From the NCBI GenBank assembly GCA_934096275.1, contig CAKOLK010000012.1, forward strand, positions 1-17,391: DNA of 17,391 nucleotides. Direction: 5' to 3'. Positions 1 through 7,862 of this stretch are shown piece after piece. The notes under the pieces are model-generated. The model saw nothing but the letters and a program-made list of their open reading frames with translations. It was not told the origin of the DNA and did no database searches. The stretch comes from an uncultured Bacilli bacterium (GTDB lineage: Bacteria > Bacillota_I > Bacilli_A > RF39 > UBA660). Every line of letters begins with the position of its first letter. The stretch's first letter is position 1. Position numbers and translations under genes: made by a program.

Positions 1-1
1 A

Positions 2-77
2 TATGATATTATTAGAAGTATAAATTAGCACTTATGAGGTAGTTCAATGTGCGGACACTTATTATTTCCATTTATAA
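2..77. repeat. Left arm of a perfect 76-base terminal inverted repeat
   Basis: Bases 2-77 are the exact reverse complement of 17316-17391, checked base by base; the match stops at 78 (G) against 17315. It contains the segment GTTCAATGTGCGGACACTT at 42-60. No gene was recognised inside it. Because both copies run to the ends of the window, the real repeat may be longer. It could be the edge of a repeated element such as an insertion sequence at which an assembly broke, or the border of an invertible segment; the sequence alone does not decide. Confidence 0.9.
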
Positions 78-102
78 GCAGTCTAGAGATTTTATTTTTC
101 TA

Positions 103-131
103 TTGAATAAGATAATATATTATGATAAAAT
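103..131 (+). promoter_or_regulatory. Predicted sigma-A promoter of ezrA
   Basis: A TTGAAT -35 box (103-108) and a TAAAAT -10 box (126-131) are separated by 17 bases. Transcription would begin near 138, giving a leader of only about 13 bases that holds the AGGTGGT ribosome binding site. The promoter lies inside the window just past the inverted repeat, so ezrA expression would not depend on what lies to the left. Confidence 0.6.
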
Positions 132-150
132 ATCTATAGTAGGTGGTCTT

Positions 151-1863
151 ATGAGTAAGAGTACAATTTATATTATTAGTGCAATTGCTTTAATAGTTTT
201 AATATTTATATTTTTTATTGTATATAGATTTAGTAGTTTAAAAAGACTAAAGAATAAAGAAATGGAGTTAGAGAAACAAAGAAATCTTATTGTTAGTACT
301 CCAATTATGTCTGAGCTTGCTAAGATAGAAGTCATTTTAAAAAATGAAAAATTAGAAGAAAAACTAAAACAATGGCAAGAAAGATATGAAGTAATAAAAA
401 ATGAAAGATATAATGTTATTACTGATAAATTATTAGAATTAGATGGTTTGATTGAAGAAAAAAACATTAAAGAAGCTAAAGAAAAAGCAGTAGATTTAGA
501 GATGGAAATATATAAACTTCGTGTTACTACTGATAACTTACTTGATGAAATACGTGAAGTTACTATGAGTGAAGAGAGAAATCGTGCTATTGTAACTAAG
601 TTAAAGTCTAGATATAGAGATTTAGAAAGAACTTTTAATAATAATTCTAATGCTTATCAAGAAATATATAATAATGTTGAGTTACAGTTTGAAAACATTG
701 AGAAGAAGTTTCAAGATTTTGAAGATGTAATGGAAAATAATGAGTATGATGAAGTTGTAAAAGTAGTGCGTGTTTTGGATGAGATGATTGCCCATATTGG
801 AGTAGTAGTGGAAGAAACACCTGATCTTATTTTGCTTATTAATAAGATTATTCCAACTAGGATAAAAGAAATAAGGGATGCTTATTCTAAAATGGTTTCT
901 AAGGGATATCCTCTTGGATATTTACAAGTAGAGTATAATCTTAATACTATTGAAGAAAAAATAAAAGAAACATATGATAGGCTTAAGATGTTAAATCTTA
1001 CTGATAGTATGTTTGAGTTAAAGACTTTTCTTAGTTATTTAGATAATTTAATGAATGATTTTGATAATGAAAAAAGAAGTCGTAAGATATTTGATGAGAC
1101 TGCTAAAACATTTAAATATAAAATAGAAAAAGTTAATAAAATAGTAGCGGATATATATGCACAACTTGATGATATAAAAAGTATGTATAACTTAAATCAA
1201 GATGATTTAAATGATTTAGAAACAGTTAATAGAAATTTATTTGATGCTAATAATGAGTTCAATAAAATGATTAAAGATTTAAAGGATAAGAAGGAACCAT
1301 ATTCAGTATTAAAGGATAGGATACTTAATCTTTCTATGAGATTTGAACATATTGAAGAAGATTTAAATGATTGTTTAAAATCTTTAGGAAGTATGCATGA
1401 TGATGAAATAAGAGCAAGAGAACAACTTGAAGAAATTACTGAGTTATTAAAGAAGTGTCGTAGTAAGATTAGAAATTATAAATTACCAATTATATCAAAT
1501 AATTATTTTGTAGAATTAAGTGAAGCTAATGATGCTATTTATGAAATAGTTAAAGAGTTAGAAAAGACTCCAATTACTATTAAAACACTTAATATAAGAG
1601 TAGATACTGCTAGAGATTTATCACTTAAATTATATAGTACTACTAATGAAATGATTAAGACTGCTAAGCTTGCTGAAATGACTATTGTTTATGGAAATAG
1701 ATATAAACCTATGGATGATGATATAGAACGTGGTCTTGATGTAGCAGGTCAATTATTTTTTAAAGGTAACTACAAAAAGTCTTTAGAGACTGCTATTGCG
1801 GCAATAAATATAGTAGAACCTGACATCTATAAGAAGATGTTAAATGTATATAAAGATGAATAA
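151..1863 (+). CDS. ezrA: Septation ring formation regulator EzrA
   Basis: EzrA is a membrane-anchored negative regulator of FtsZ ring formation that also links the divisome to cell-wall synthesis. The protein of 570 residues has one N-terminal membrane segment (about residues 4-25, IYIISAIALIVLIFIFFIVY), followed by an almost wholly helical, charged cytoplasmic part with repeated coiled-coil heptads to the end, as expected for the spectrin-repeat-like EzrA fold; length matches the family (about 560-575). The ATG at 151 was chosen because AGGTGGT lies directly upstream and the membrane helix follows at once; a GTG at 49 in the same frame would add 34 residues from inside the inverted repeat and upstream of the likely transcription start. 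The next gene's ribosome binding site begins two bases after its stop, so the two are probably co-transcribed. Confidence 0.9.
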   Translation: MSKSTIYIISAIALIVLIFIFFIVYRFSSLKRLKNKEMELEKQRNLIVSTPIMSELAKIEVILKNEKLEEKLKQWQERYEVIKNERYNVITDKLLELDGLIEEKNIKEAKEKAVDLEMEIYKLRVTTDNLLDEIREVTMSEERNRAIVTKLKSRYRDLERTFNNNSNAYQEIYNNVELQFENIEKKFQDFEDVMENNEYDEVVKVVRVLDEMIAHIGVVVEETPDLILLINKIIPTRIKEIRDAYSKMVSKGYPLGYLQVEYNLNTIEEKIKETYDRLKMLNLTDSMFELKTFLSYLDNLMNDFDNEKRSRKIFDETAKTFKYKIEKVNKIVADIYAQLDDIKSMYNLNQDDLNDLETVNRNLFDANNEFNKMIKDLKDKKEPYSVLKDRILNLSMRFEHIEEDLNDCLKSLGSMHDDEIRAREQLEEITELLKKCRSKIRNYKLPIISNNYFVELSEANDAIYEIVKELEKTPITIKTLNIRVDTARDLSLKLYSTTNEMIKTAKLAEMTIVYGNRYKPMDDDIERGLDVAGQLFFKGNYKKSLETAIAAINIVEPDIYKKMLNVYKDE

Positions 1864-1893
1864 AGGAGATGTTATCATGAACAAATATTCGAT

Positions 1894-1904
1894 GGGGGGG
1901 GGGG
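1894..1904 (+). repeat. Poly-G tract of 11, likely phase-variation switch
   Basis: Eleven consecutive G residues follow the codons for M-N-K-Y-S-M of a start at 1877 that has a GGAGAT ribosome binding site at 1865-1870. With 11 G the frame ends at TAG (1913-1915) after 12 codons. With 10 (or 7 or 13) G it reads straight into the large open frame below; with 12 G it also stops early. Such a long G run is striking in very AT-rich DNA and is the classic substrate for slipped-strand mispairing. Confidence 0.8.
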
Positions 1905-1928
1905 CAAAATACTAGAAAGATAAACCCT

Positions 1929-3437
1929 TTGTTTAAAGATGTAAAAGAATATAATAAATATCTATTATCATTAATAGGTATTTTTGTGCTTTTATTAACT
2001 GGTATTATTTCTTATAATTATACAAATACATCATATGCAAAATGGAGTAGTAGTGTAGAGTCTAAAAATACTATTAAAGTTTATGTTAAGATTCCTAATC
2101 TAGATACAAGTGGAGCCAATGCACCAGTATTATCTAGTAATATGATACCTGTTTATTATGATAGTTCTAGTAATAGTTGGAAGAAAGCTGATAGTAATAA
2201 TTCTGATGAAGGTAATAAATGGTATGATTATGATAATAAGATGTGGGCAAATGCTGTTACTGTTAGTAATATAAATAGAGATACATATTTAAAAGCAAGT
2301 GCAGGTACTGAAATAAGTATGGATGATATAAATACTATGTGGATATGGATACCTAGGTATACTTATACATATTTAAATACTAATACACCTGAGGAAATAA
2401 AAATAAAATTTGAAAAGGGTACAGAGAGTACTGGTACAATAAAGTGTACTGATACTGCAACGGGAGAATCAAGCACAAGTGAGACATGTATTGATAGTAC
2501 TAATGGAGGGTTAATTGCAGGAACTTCAACATATACCCATCCAGCATTTACATTTGGTGATGAAGAGTTAACAGGAATATGGGTAGGTAAGTTTGAAGTA
2601 TCTAGTGATATTACTTGTACTGTGTCTGATTTTATCGGAGTAGGTTCAGGATGTAATTTAAAGACAATAAGGCCAAATATAAAGCCAAATGTAACATCAT
2701 GGAGGGGTGCACAGGTAGGAACATTCTTTAATGGAATACAAAAGATGAATGAAAGTAATAATAAATATGGATTTAGTGATTCTGATGATACTCATATGAT
2801 GAAGAATATGGAATGGGGTGTTGTTGCGTATTTATCACATAGTAAATATGGAATAAATAAAGAAGTAGCGTTAAATAGTGTAAGTACATATACAACTGGA
2901 TGTGGACCTCAAAGTAGTGGTTCAACAAGTAGCGGTTCTACATGTAATTCTTATAATACAACACTTGGACAAAGTGCAAGTACTACAGGAAATGTATATG
3001 GTGTATATGATATGAGTGGTGGTGCAAATGAATATGTTATGGGGGATCTTGTATATACAAATGGGCAAATGATGAGTGGATATAAAACATCAAATAATTA
3101 TAATTCAGCATTTACTGGTTTTGTTCTTAATGGTTCATCATTTACAGGAACATATGAATTTCCAGAGGCTAAGTATTATGATAAATATAGCCATGGAACA
3201 AGTGCAAAAGAATATACAAGAGGAAAGTTAGGGGATGCAACCAAAGAAATGGCGCCAACAGACTTAACAGGTAATTGGTATTCTGATTACGCATTGTTCT
3301 TGTTAGGAAGTAATCCATGGTTTTTACGTAGTGGTCGTTATTTTAATGATTCTTCTTCAGGAATATTTTCTTTCAATTATGAAAGAGGTATTGCAGCTTC
3401 TGGTATTTCAACGCGTGCAGTTTTAGTGATAAAATAG
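1929..3437 (+). CDS. Membrane-anchored surface protein with FGE-sulfatase/C-type-lectin-like domain; out of frame with its start at 1877
   Basis: Function not known; predicted surface adhesin or binding protein. The uninterrupted frame runs from a TTG at 1929, but that codon has no ribosome binding site. The real start is almost certainly ATG 1877 (GGAGAT at 1865), from which the frame is lost at the 11-G tract 1894-1904; one G fewer would give a 519-residue protein beginning MNKYSMGGGQNTRK. Numbering from 1929: residues 10-29 form a membrane segment (YLLSLIGIFVLLLTGIISYN); 30-60 resemble the start of TasA/camelysin-like exported proteins only loosely; 131-145 read MDDINTMWIWIPRYT; 358-372 (GVYDMSGGANEYVMG) match the DM-GN-WEW type motif of the formylglycine-generating-enzyme-like fold; 464-502 (WFLRSGR ... 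STRAVLVIK) are the fold's terminal block, also used as the variable region in retroelement-diversified lectins. It follows ezrA by 13 bases. The frame could instead be broken by a sequencing error in the homopolymer. Confidence 0.75.
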   Translation: MFKDVKEYNKYLLSLIGIFVLLLTGIISYNYTNTSYAKWSSSVESKNTIKVYVKIPNLDTSGANAPVLSSNMIPVYYDSSSNSWKKADSNNSDEGNKWYDYDNKMWANAVTVSNINRDTYLKASAGTEISMDDINTMWIWIPRYTYTYLNTNTPEEIKIKFEKGTESTGTIKCTDTATGESSTSETCIDSTNGGLIAGTSTYTHPAFTFGDEELTGIWVGKFEVSSDITCTVSDFIGVGSGCNLKTIRPNIKPNVTSWRGAQVGTFFNGIQKMNESNNKYGFSDSDDTHMMKNMEWGVVAYLSHSKYGINKEVALNSVSTYTTGCGPQSSGSTSSGSTCNSYNTTLGQSASTTGNVYGVYDMSGGANEYVMGDLVYTNGQMMSGYKTSNNYNSAFTGFVLNGSSFTGTYEFPEAKYYDKYSHGTSAKEYTRGKLGDATKEMAPTDLTGNWYSDYALFLLGSNPWFLRSGRYFNDSSSGIFSFNYERGIAASGISTRAVLVIK

Positions 3438-3442
3438 TATGA

Positions 3443-3480
3443 AAAAGATATATGTCATTTATATTTACATATATCTTTTA
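3443..3480. terminator. Bidirectional hairpin terminator between the surface protein gene and nth
   Basis: A perfect 13-base stem (AAAAGATATATGT at 3443-3455 with its complement at 3467-3479) encloses an 11-base loop. On the minus strand it is followed by TTTTT, a usable terminator for nth; on the plus strand the tail is TTTTAATTT, weaker. The TGA stop codon of nth (3455-3457) lies at the edge of the stem. Confidence 0.7.
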
Positions 3481-4072
3481 ATTTACAATCATTACACTTA
3501 GGACTCTTTGCTGTACAATAATATCTACCAAACAGTACCATTTGATGATGGAATCTGATCCATTTATCCTTTGGTACTTTTCTTTTTAAAACATTTTCTA
3601 CTTCTAAAACACTACTTTTATCTTTTGCTAATTTCAACCTTTTAGAAACCCTTTCTACATGAGTATCCACTGCTATATTAGGAATACCATACAACTCAGA
3701 CAAAACAACATTAGTAGTCTTTCTACCCACCATTGGCAAGTCTTCTAGAATGTTTCTATCATTTGGTACTTTCTTATCATACTCATTATACAAAATACTT
3801 GCTATATCAATTACAGCCTTAGACTTCTTAGTATAATTACCAAGCACTCTAACATAACCCTCTATATCACTCAACTCTGCATCTTTTAATTTATCTAAAG
3901 TGTTGTACTTTTTAAATAGTTCTTTTGTTACTTGATTAACTCTTTTATCAGTAGTTTGTGCACTTAGCATTACCGCAATTAATAACTCATAGTCTTTATT
4001 GTATTCTAGTTCACATTTTGGATTAGGTATTAGTTCATCTAAATAATTTAATATAGTATTTATATTATTCAT
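3455..4072 (-). CDS. nth: Endonuclease III (base excision repair DNA glycosylase/AP lyase)
   Basis: This enzyme removes oxidised pyrimidines and nicks the resulting abasic site. The 205 residues cover the whole family length. The helix-hairpin-helix motif reads LPMVGRKTTNVV with the catalytic lysine at 118, the catalytic aspartate is D136 in VDTHVERV, and the C-terminal iron-sulphur loop is intact (C186, C193, C196, C202; spacing 6-2-5). The ATG start overlaps the end of dnaD by eight bases, indicating translational coupling. The pair dnaD-nth is also adjacent in Bacillus. The TGA stop immediately after the Fe-S loop is at the normal end of the family, which argues that UGA is a true stop here. 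Confidence 0.95.
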   Translation of the reverse strand: MNNINTILNYLDELIPNPKCELEYNKDYELLIAVMLSAQTTDKRVNQVTKELFKKYNTLDKLKDAELSDIEGYVRVLGNYTKKSKAVIDIASILYNEYDKKVPNDRNILEDLPMVGRKTTNVVLSELYGIPNIAVDTHVERVSKRLKLAKDKSSVLEVENVLKRKVPKDKWIRFHHQMVLFGRYYCTAKSPKCNDCKLKDICKYK

Positions 4073-4715
4073 CTAAATCCAACCAATCATAATCAAATAT
4101 ATCTAGATTATCTTCATCTTTAGTCTTTTTTCTTTTAATATCTAATCTATTTTTATAACCTTTTTTATTCCATTCTACAAGTATTTTATCAATATACTTT
4201 AAGTTATTAACTCCATTTAATATGGCTTCTTTTAATGCTTCTTCAATTAGTTCTTCACTAATCTTAGAATCTAACCAATACTTTATAGTTTCACATTCGA
4301 TAGGGGATAATGTTCTACCAAACTCCTGTTCTATCTTCTTATATATCTTACTGTTATCGTTATTGTTATTATTAGTTTCTTGTTCTTCTAGAACGATTAG
4401 ACTAATTAGTTTATTCTTTAGTAATGATATATCAATATATTCTTTTAATTTATTATTTTCATTTTTAGTTATTACTTCAATTAGGCTTTTATCAGTAAGA
4501 GATGCTATTATACTCATAAGACTTGGTATATCATATTTTAAAGCATTACAGAAGCTATTTATATCAAATGGTATATCTTTTTCATATGACATAAGATACG
4601 AGGCAAATATTAATTCTTTTTCATCCATATTAAGTTTAGAATAGTTTTCTAATAATATATTAGGTATTACTAAATTGTTTTTAAAGATTGTATTCATTAT
4701 ATTATTTGTTTTCAT
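4065..4715 (-). CDS. dnaD: DNA replication protein DnaD
   Basis: DnaD takes part in loading the replicative helicase at oriC and in restart of stalled forks in Bacilli. The 216-residue product has an N-terminal winged-helix oligomerisation domain (about 1-100), an asparagine-rich linker (114-121) and a C-terminal DnaB_2/DnaD domain (about 123-190) carrying the DNA-binding YxxxIxxxW motif as Y174, I178 and W182. A strongly acidic tail (FDYDWLDLDE) ends the protein. The start at 4715 is set by a GGAGG sequence just upstream; a second in-frame ATG at codon 7 has no such site. It lies 23 bases after cca and overlaps nth, so it is the middle gene of a three-gene operon. Confidence 0.88.
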   Translation of the reverse strand: MKTNNIMNTIFKNNLVIPNILLENYSKLNMDEKELIFASYLMSYEKDIPFDINSFCNALKYDIPSLMSIIASLTDKSLIEVITKNENNKLKEYIDISLLKNKLISLIVLEEQETNNNNNDNSKIYKKIEQEFGRTLSPIECETIKYWLDSKISEELIEEALKEAILNGVNNLKYIDKILVEWNKKGYKNRLDIKRKKTKDEDNLDIFDYDWLDLDE

Positions 4716-4738
4716 ATTTACCTCCGTTTAATTAGTTA

Positions 4739-5833
4739 TTATAACATATAATTAGTCTTTATATATTCTTTTATTTTATTTTTATCATTAATTAATTCTC
4801 TTTTTAATATCTTATACTCTAAATCACTATAAATATCCTTTAAATAACTACTTGGTTCTTTATCTAATAATTCACATATTTCATTAGTAGTAATATTTAT
4901 TTCATTTCTATCTCTAATTGGTAGTTTTTCATATCTAGTATTCATTTTCTTTTTATTTAGTTTTTTTAGGTCACATGCTACCATAAGAGGATATAGTCCA
5001 TATTTATAAAGAACAGTATTATCTCTTAGATCTTCTTTTAGGATGTTATTTATATTTTCTTTTAAACTTTTTTCTGTTTTAGTTAATGGATAACTATCTG
5101 TGATAGTAGACCATATAGCTATTAAATCCTTTGTTAGTAAAACATTATCTATATTTTTAAGCTCTAAAACTTCAAGTAAATCAAGTTCTTTTAAAAGCCT
5201 AACACCTAATTTCTTATTATCACTAGCAAATATCTTAGTAAGCTCATCTTTTTTTCTTTCATAAGATAGATTCTTAAGCAGTTGTTTATTCTTAATAATT
5301 GCTTGCTTTAAATCATAATCTAATCTAAACTTTAAAGTAGTAGCAAACCTTATTGCCCTTAGTATCCTAAGAGAATCTTCTTCTAATTTTTGATATGGGT
5401 CTCCGATTGATCTGATTAGTCTTTTCTTTAAATCTTTTCTACCATTTTCTTTATCTATTATATTTTTATCTTTATCCATACATATTGAGTTAATGGTAAA
5501 GTCTCTTCTTTTTAGATCTTCTTCTAGATTATCTATATATACTATTTCTATAGGTTTTCTATTGTTTTTATATTTTATTTCTTTTCTAAAAGTAGTAATT
5601 TCAAATTTGTAATCATTTATATAAAACATTACATTGCCGTATTCTAGAGTTTTTATATCATATTCACTAAACAAATCCATCATTTCCTTAGGAGTAGCAT
5701 CAGTACATATATCTATATCAAAAACCTCTTTATTTTTATTAATTAAATAATTTCTTACATAACCTCCGATAAGATATGCCTCATAATCATTATCCTCGAA
5801 TGTTTTTAAAATATTATAAATTATTTTATTCAT
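4739..5833 (-). CDS. cca: CCA tRNA nucleotidyltransferase
   Basis: Adds or repairs the 3' CCA end of tRNAs. The 364-residue product shows the class II nucleotidyltransferase signature: GGYVRN (23-28), the metal-binding DID (D39, D41), the RRDFTIN block (109-115) and the EDSLRILRAIRFA segment of the RNA-binding neck. No HD phosphohydrolase domain is evident, as usual in Gram-positive enzymes. ATG 5833 was chosen over an in-frame ATG at 5845 because GGTGAT sits at the right distance from 5833 and because the predicted promoter would start transcription near 5843, inside the longer version. First gene of the leftward operon cca-dnaD-nth. Confidence 0.92.
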   Translation of the reverse strand: MNKIIYNILKTFEDNDYEAYLIGGYVRNYLINKNKEVFDIDICTDATPKEMMDLFSEYDIKTLEYGNVMFYINDYKFEITTFRKEIKYKNNRKPIEIVYIDNLEEDLKRRDFTINSICMDKDKNIIDKENGRKDLKKRLIRSIGDPYQKLEEDSLRILRAIRFATTLKFRLDYDLKQAIIKNKQLLKNLSYERKKDELTKIFASDNKKLGVRLLKELDLLEVLELKNIDNVLLTKDLIAIWSTITDSYPLTKTEKSLKENINNILKEDLRDNTVLYKYGLYPLMVACDLKKLNKKKMNTRYEKLPIRDRNEINITTNEICELLDKEPSSYLKDIYSDLEYKILKRELINDKNKIKEYIKTNYML

Positions 5834-5849
5834 TTGAATCACCATTATA

Positions 5850-5878
5850 ATTATATATTAAAAATATTTTATAAACAA
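5850..5878 (-). promoter_or_regulatory. Predicted sigma-A promoter of the cca-dnaD-nth operon
   Basis: On the minus strand a TTGTTT -35 box (5873-5878) and a perfect TATAAT -10 box (5850-5855) are 17 bases apart. Transcription would start about 10 bases before the chosen cca start codon. Confidence 0.65.
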
Positions 5879-5904
5879 GTGGTAGGGAAGATATCAATGT
5901 AAAA

Positions 5905-5927
5905 TAAAAAAGCCTAATGGCTTTTTA
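5905..5927 (-). terminator. Rho-independent terminator after HU
   Basis: Stem AAAAAGCC (5907-5914) and GGCTTTTT (5919-5926) with a four-base TAAT loop lies directly beyond the HU stop codon. On the minus strand the hairpin is followed by a T-rich run. Confidence 0.8.
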
Positions 5928-6203
5928 TTAGTTGTTTACTGCGTCTTTTAATGCAGAACCAGCTTTAAATGTAACAGCTTTTCTAGCAGGGATTTTAACT
6001 TCTGCTCCAGTGATTGGGTTACGTCCGTTTCTAGCAGCTCTTTGAGATACTGCGAATGTACCGAATCCAACGAATGGAACTTTATCTCCTTTAACTAGTG
6101 CTTCAGTAATAGTAGCGAATGTAGCGTCGATTGCACGTCCAGCATCTGCTTTAGTAATACCAGCTTTTTCTGCTACTGCTTCAATTAATTCAACTTTTTT
6201 CAT
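5928..6203 (-). CDS. hup: DNA-binding protein HU
   Basis: Small dimeric nucleoid protein that bends DNA. At 91 residues it has the standard HU length. The N-terminal helical dimerisation part (MKKVELIEAVAEKAG) is followed by the conserved GFGTF turn (47-51) and the arm motif RNGRNPITG (58-66), with the conserved IPARKAVTFKAG strand-helix near the end. It is preceded by a strong GAGGAGGT ribosome binding site, has its own promoter and terminator, and is monocistronic. Its codon use is richer in G and C than its neighbours, as expected for a highly expressed gene. HU and IHF subunits are close relatives; the sequence and Bacilli context favour HU. Confidence 0.96.
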   Translation of the reverse strand: MKKVELIEAVAEKAGITKADAGRAIDATFATITEALVKGDKVPFVGFGTFAVSQRAARNGRNPITGAEVKIPARKAVTFKAGSALKDAVNN

Positions 6204-6254
6204 TTAAAATTACCTCCTCATGTTTTTAAGCAATTGTGATATGCTTACATATAT

Positions 6255-6283
6255 AAATTACCATTTATTTAAAGTAAAATCAA
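6255..6283 (-). promoter_or_regulatory. Predicted promoter of the HU gene
   Basis: On the minus strand a TTGATT -35 box (6278-6283) is 17 bases from a TAATTT -10 box (6255-6260). This would give a leader of about 45 bases. The -10 box is imperfect and TATATA alternatives lie just downstream. Confidence 0.45.
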
Positions 6284-6313
6284 GGTTTTATAGGTAAAAA
6301 GTCTATTTTTTTA

Positions 6314-6348
6314 TAAAAAAAAGGTAAAAACTGTAAAACGTTTTTACC
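6314..6348 (-). terminator. Rho-independent terminator of the dockerin-cohesin operon
   Basis: Nine-base stem GGTAAAAAC (6323-6331) and its complement (6340-6348) with an eight-base loop, followed on the minus strand by eight T residues. The TAA stop of the cohesin protein gene (6344-6346) is inside the stem. Confidence 0.85.
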
Positions 6349-7852
6349 ATTCATCAAGAATTTTAGTATCTTTTTTCTTTTTCTTCTTTTTTTCTTCTGT
6401 ATTATTATTTGATTTGTCAGTACTTATTTCTTTCTTGTCATTAGTATCTTTCTTATCATCTTTTATTTCTTTCTTATCTTTTTTTATATCTTCATTTATT
6501 ATATTATTAGTTTTATTTTCTTTCTTTGTTTTTTTCTTTTTAGTTTTAGTAGTAGATACTATTATAATAAGTAGGGCAAGTACTAATATGACTGACATAA
6601 GTATTTTAATTATTTCATCTGATTTAGCATTATTTTCAAGCATAGCATCCATTATTTCAGAAGAGAACTTTTGAACAGTATTTTCAGTTTTTTCGTATGA
6701 ATACCATCCTTTTTCTCCAGTGTCTAAGTTTAAGGCATATATAATAGTATAGTTAGATCCTTTATTTAATTTATAACCAGTAACTTCATTATCATTTATT
6801 GTTACATTAGTTTTAATATATCCTTTAAGTACTTCATCAGTTTCTAGTAGAGTAAGTTTAATATTATCAAAACTATATTCAACGTATTTACTATATTTAT
6901 TAGTTTTTTCATCATATGAATATAGGTTGATATTAGAGTTTTCATCTTTTAGACCTATTAGAGTATAATCAAGTGCTTCATTATAAAATGCTGGTACTTT
7001 AGTATCATTAATAGTTATTTCTTTTTCAGTATAACCATTTGGTTTAGTAAGTAGTTTCTTTTGTTTTATAACAGTATATTTTTTATTATTTAGTGTAACT
7101 TCGATAGGGTTTTTATCTTCAACATTAATAGTTATTTTATATGTTTTTTTAGTACCTTTTTCACTAGTTACTACTATTTCTATTTTATTAGTTCCGAGTC
7201 CTAGATTATATTCTTTAGCACCAGATATAGTTGCTTTAGAGTCTTCAGGGCTTGCTTTTACTGTTATTTTTTCTATTGTAGAGTCAAGGTTTACTGTATA
7301 TTCTGTTTTATCTTTACTAAACTTTGGAGATAGGTCTCCGGTTGATATAGTAAGTGATTTTAGATTGTTATTAGTAGAGTAGGTAGTTGGTTTAGAACTA
7401 CTTGAAGATGAACTTCCTGATGATGTGTTTTCTCTTGTTGGAGTGTATCCTTTGATGGTTACAGAACCAGTTGTAGTGCTAAGTTCATTTCCATTGTAAT
7501 CACCAAGTTCATAACTATTTACTGAAACAGTAGAACTACCATTTCCTATTACTTTAAACTTAACAGTGAATGATTTACTTTTATTTGAAGCGCTTCCTGA
7601 TGTATCATACCATGCTTGTGATGAATCCCCACTTGTTATTTTTAATTTTGATGAGTCATATTTTAAATTGTATTGACATGAGTTAAGCGAAGATGTACTA
7701 CTACAAGTCACAGTAACAGTAGTAGTAGAACCCACTGCAACACTTGTTGATGATGCTCTAAGAGATATTCTACCAGTTGCAGCATTAACATTCATTACAC
7801 AAACTAAACTTAGCATTAGTGTAAAAATTAAATATTTTATATTATTTTTCAT
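6344..7852 (-). CDS. Membrane-anchored protein with N-terminal cohesin-like domain and cadherin-like beta-sandwich
   Basis: Likely cell-surface receptor for dockerin-bearing proteins. The 502 residues comprise a signal peptide (1-24, cut after VNA), a cohesin-like domain (about 27-134; pattern AVGSTTTVTVTC ... YNLKYDSSKLKI ... FTVKFKVIGNGSSTVSV), a serine-rich linker (144-153), a cadherin-like beta-sandwich repeat (about 163-245; LKSLTISTGDLSPKF ... YTVNL ... KTYKITINV), a further beta-rich region to about 395, one membrane helix (414-434) and a lysine-rich tail of about 65 residues inside the cell. The two cysteines at 50 and 59 in the cohesin part could pair. The gene begins ten bases after the stop of a secreted glucosaminidase that ends in a dockerin, with AGGAGG as ribosome binding site, so the two form an operon and, by inference, a binding pair. 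The cohesin call rests on pattern recognition; another Ig-like fold is possible. Confidence 0.72.
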   Translation of the reverse strand: MKNNIKYLIFTLMLSLVCVMNVNAATGRISLRASSTSVAVGSTTTVTVTCSSTSSLNSCQYNLKYDSSKLKITSGDSSQAWYDTSGSASNKSKSFTVKFKVIGNGSSTVSVNSYELGDYNGNELSTTTGSVTIKGYTPTRENTSSGSSSSSSSKPTTYSTNNNLKSLTISTGDLSPKFSKDKTEYTVNLDSTIEKITVKASPEDSKATISGAKEYNLGLGTNKIEIVVTSEKGTKKTYKITINVEDKNPIEVTLNNKKYTVIKQKKLLTKPNGYTEKEITINDTKVPAFYNEALDYTLIGLKDENSNINLYSYDEKTNKYSKYVEYSFDNIKLTLLETDEVLKGYIKTNVTINDNEVTGYKLNKGSNYTIIYALNLDTGEKGWYSYEKTENTVQKFSSEIMDAMLENNAKSDEIIKILMSVILVLALLIIIVSTTKTKKKKTKKENKTNNIINEDIKKDKKEIKDDKKDTNDKKEISTDKSNNNTEEKKKKKKKDTKILDEW

Positions 7853-7862
7853 TTTTTCCTCC

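Noticed and set aside
49..150. Earlier GTG start for ezrA adding 34 residues
   Set aside because: The start lies in the inverted repeat and upstream of the predicted transcription start; ATG 151 has a ribosome binding site and directly precedes the membrane anchor typical of EzrA.
3455..3457. UGA read as tryptophan (Mycoplasma-type code)
   Set aside because: The nth frame ends in TGA exactly after the conserved iron-sulphur loop; reading through would give an unrelated tail antisense to the next gene. All tryptophans in the clear proteins are TGG.
4222..4644. Plus-strand open frame opposite dnaD, and similar frames at 168-467, 6414-6674, 8245-8670, 11096-11296, 14758-14970, 15052-15513 and 16891-17193
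   Set aside because: They lie antisense to well-supported genes, have no ribosome binding sites and show low-complexity translations caused by the AT-rich opposite strand.
5834..5845. Cca start at ATG 5845
   Set aside because: It would lie upstream of the likely transcription start and the GGTGAT site falls between the two ATGs, favouring 5833.
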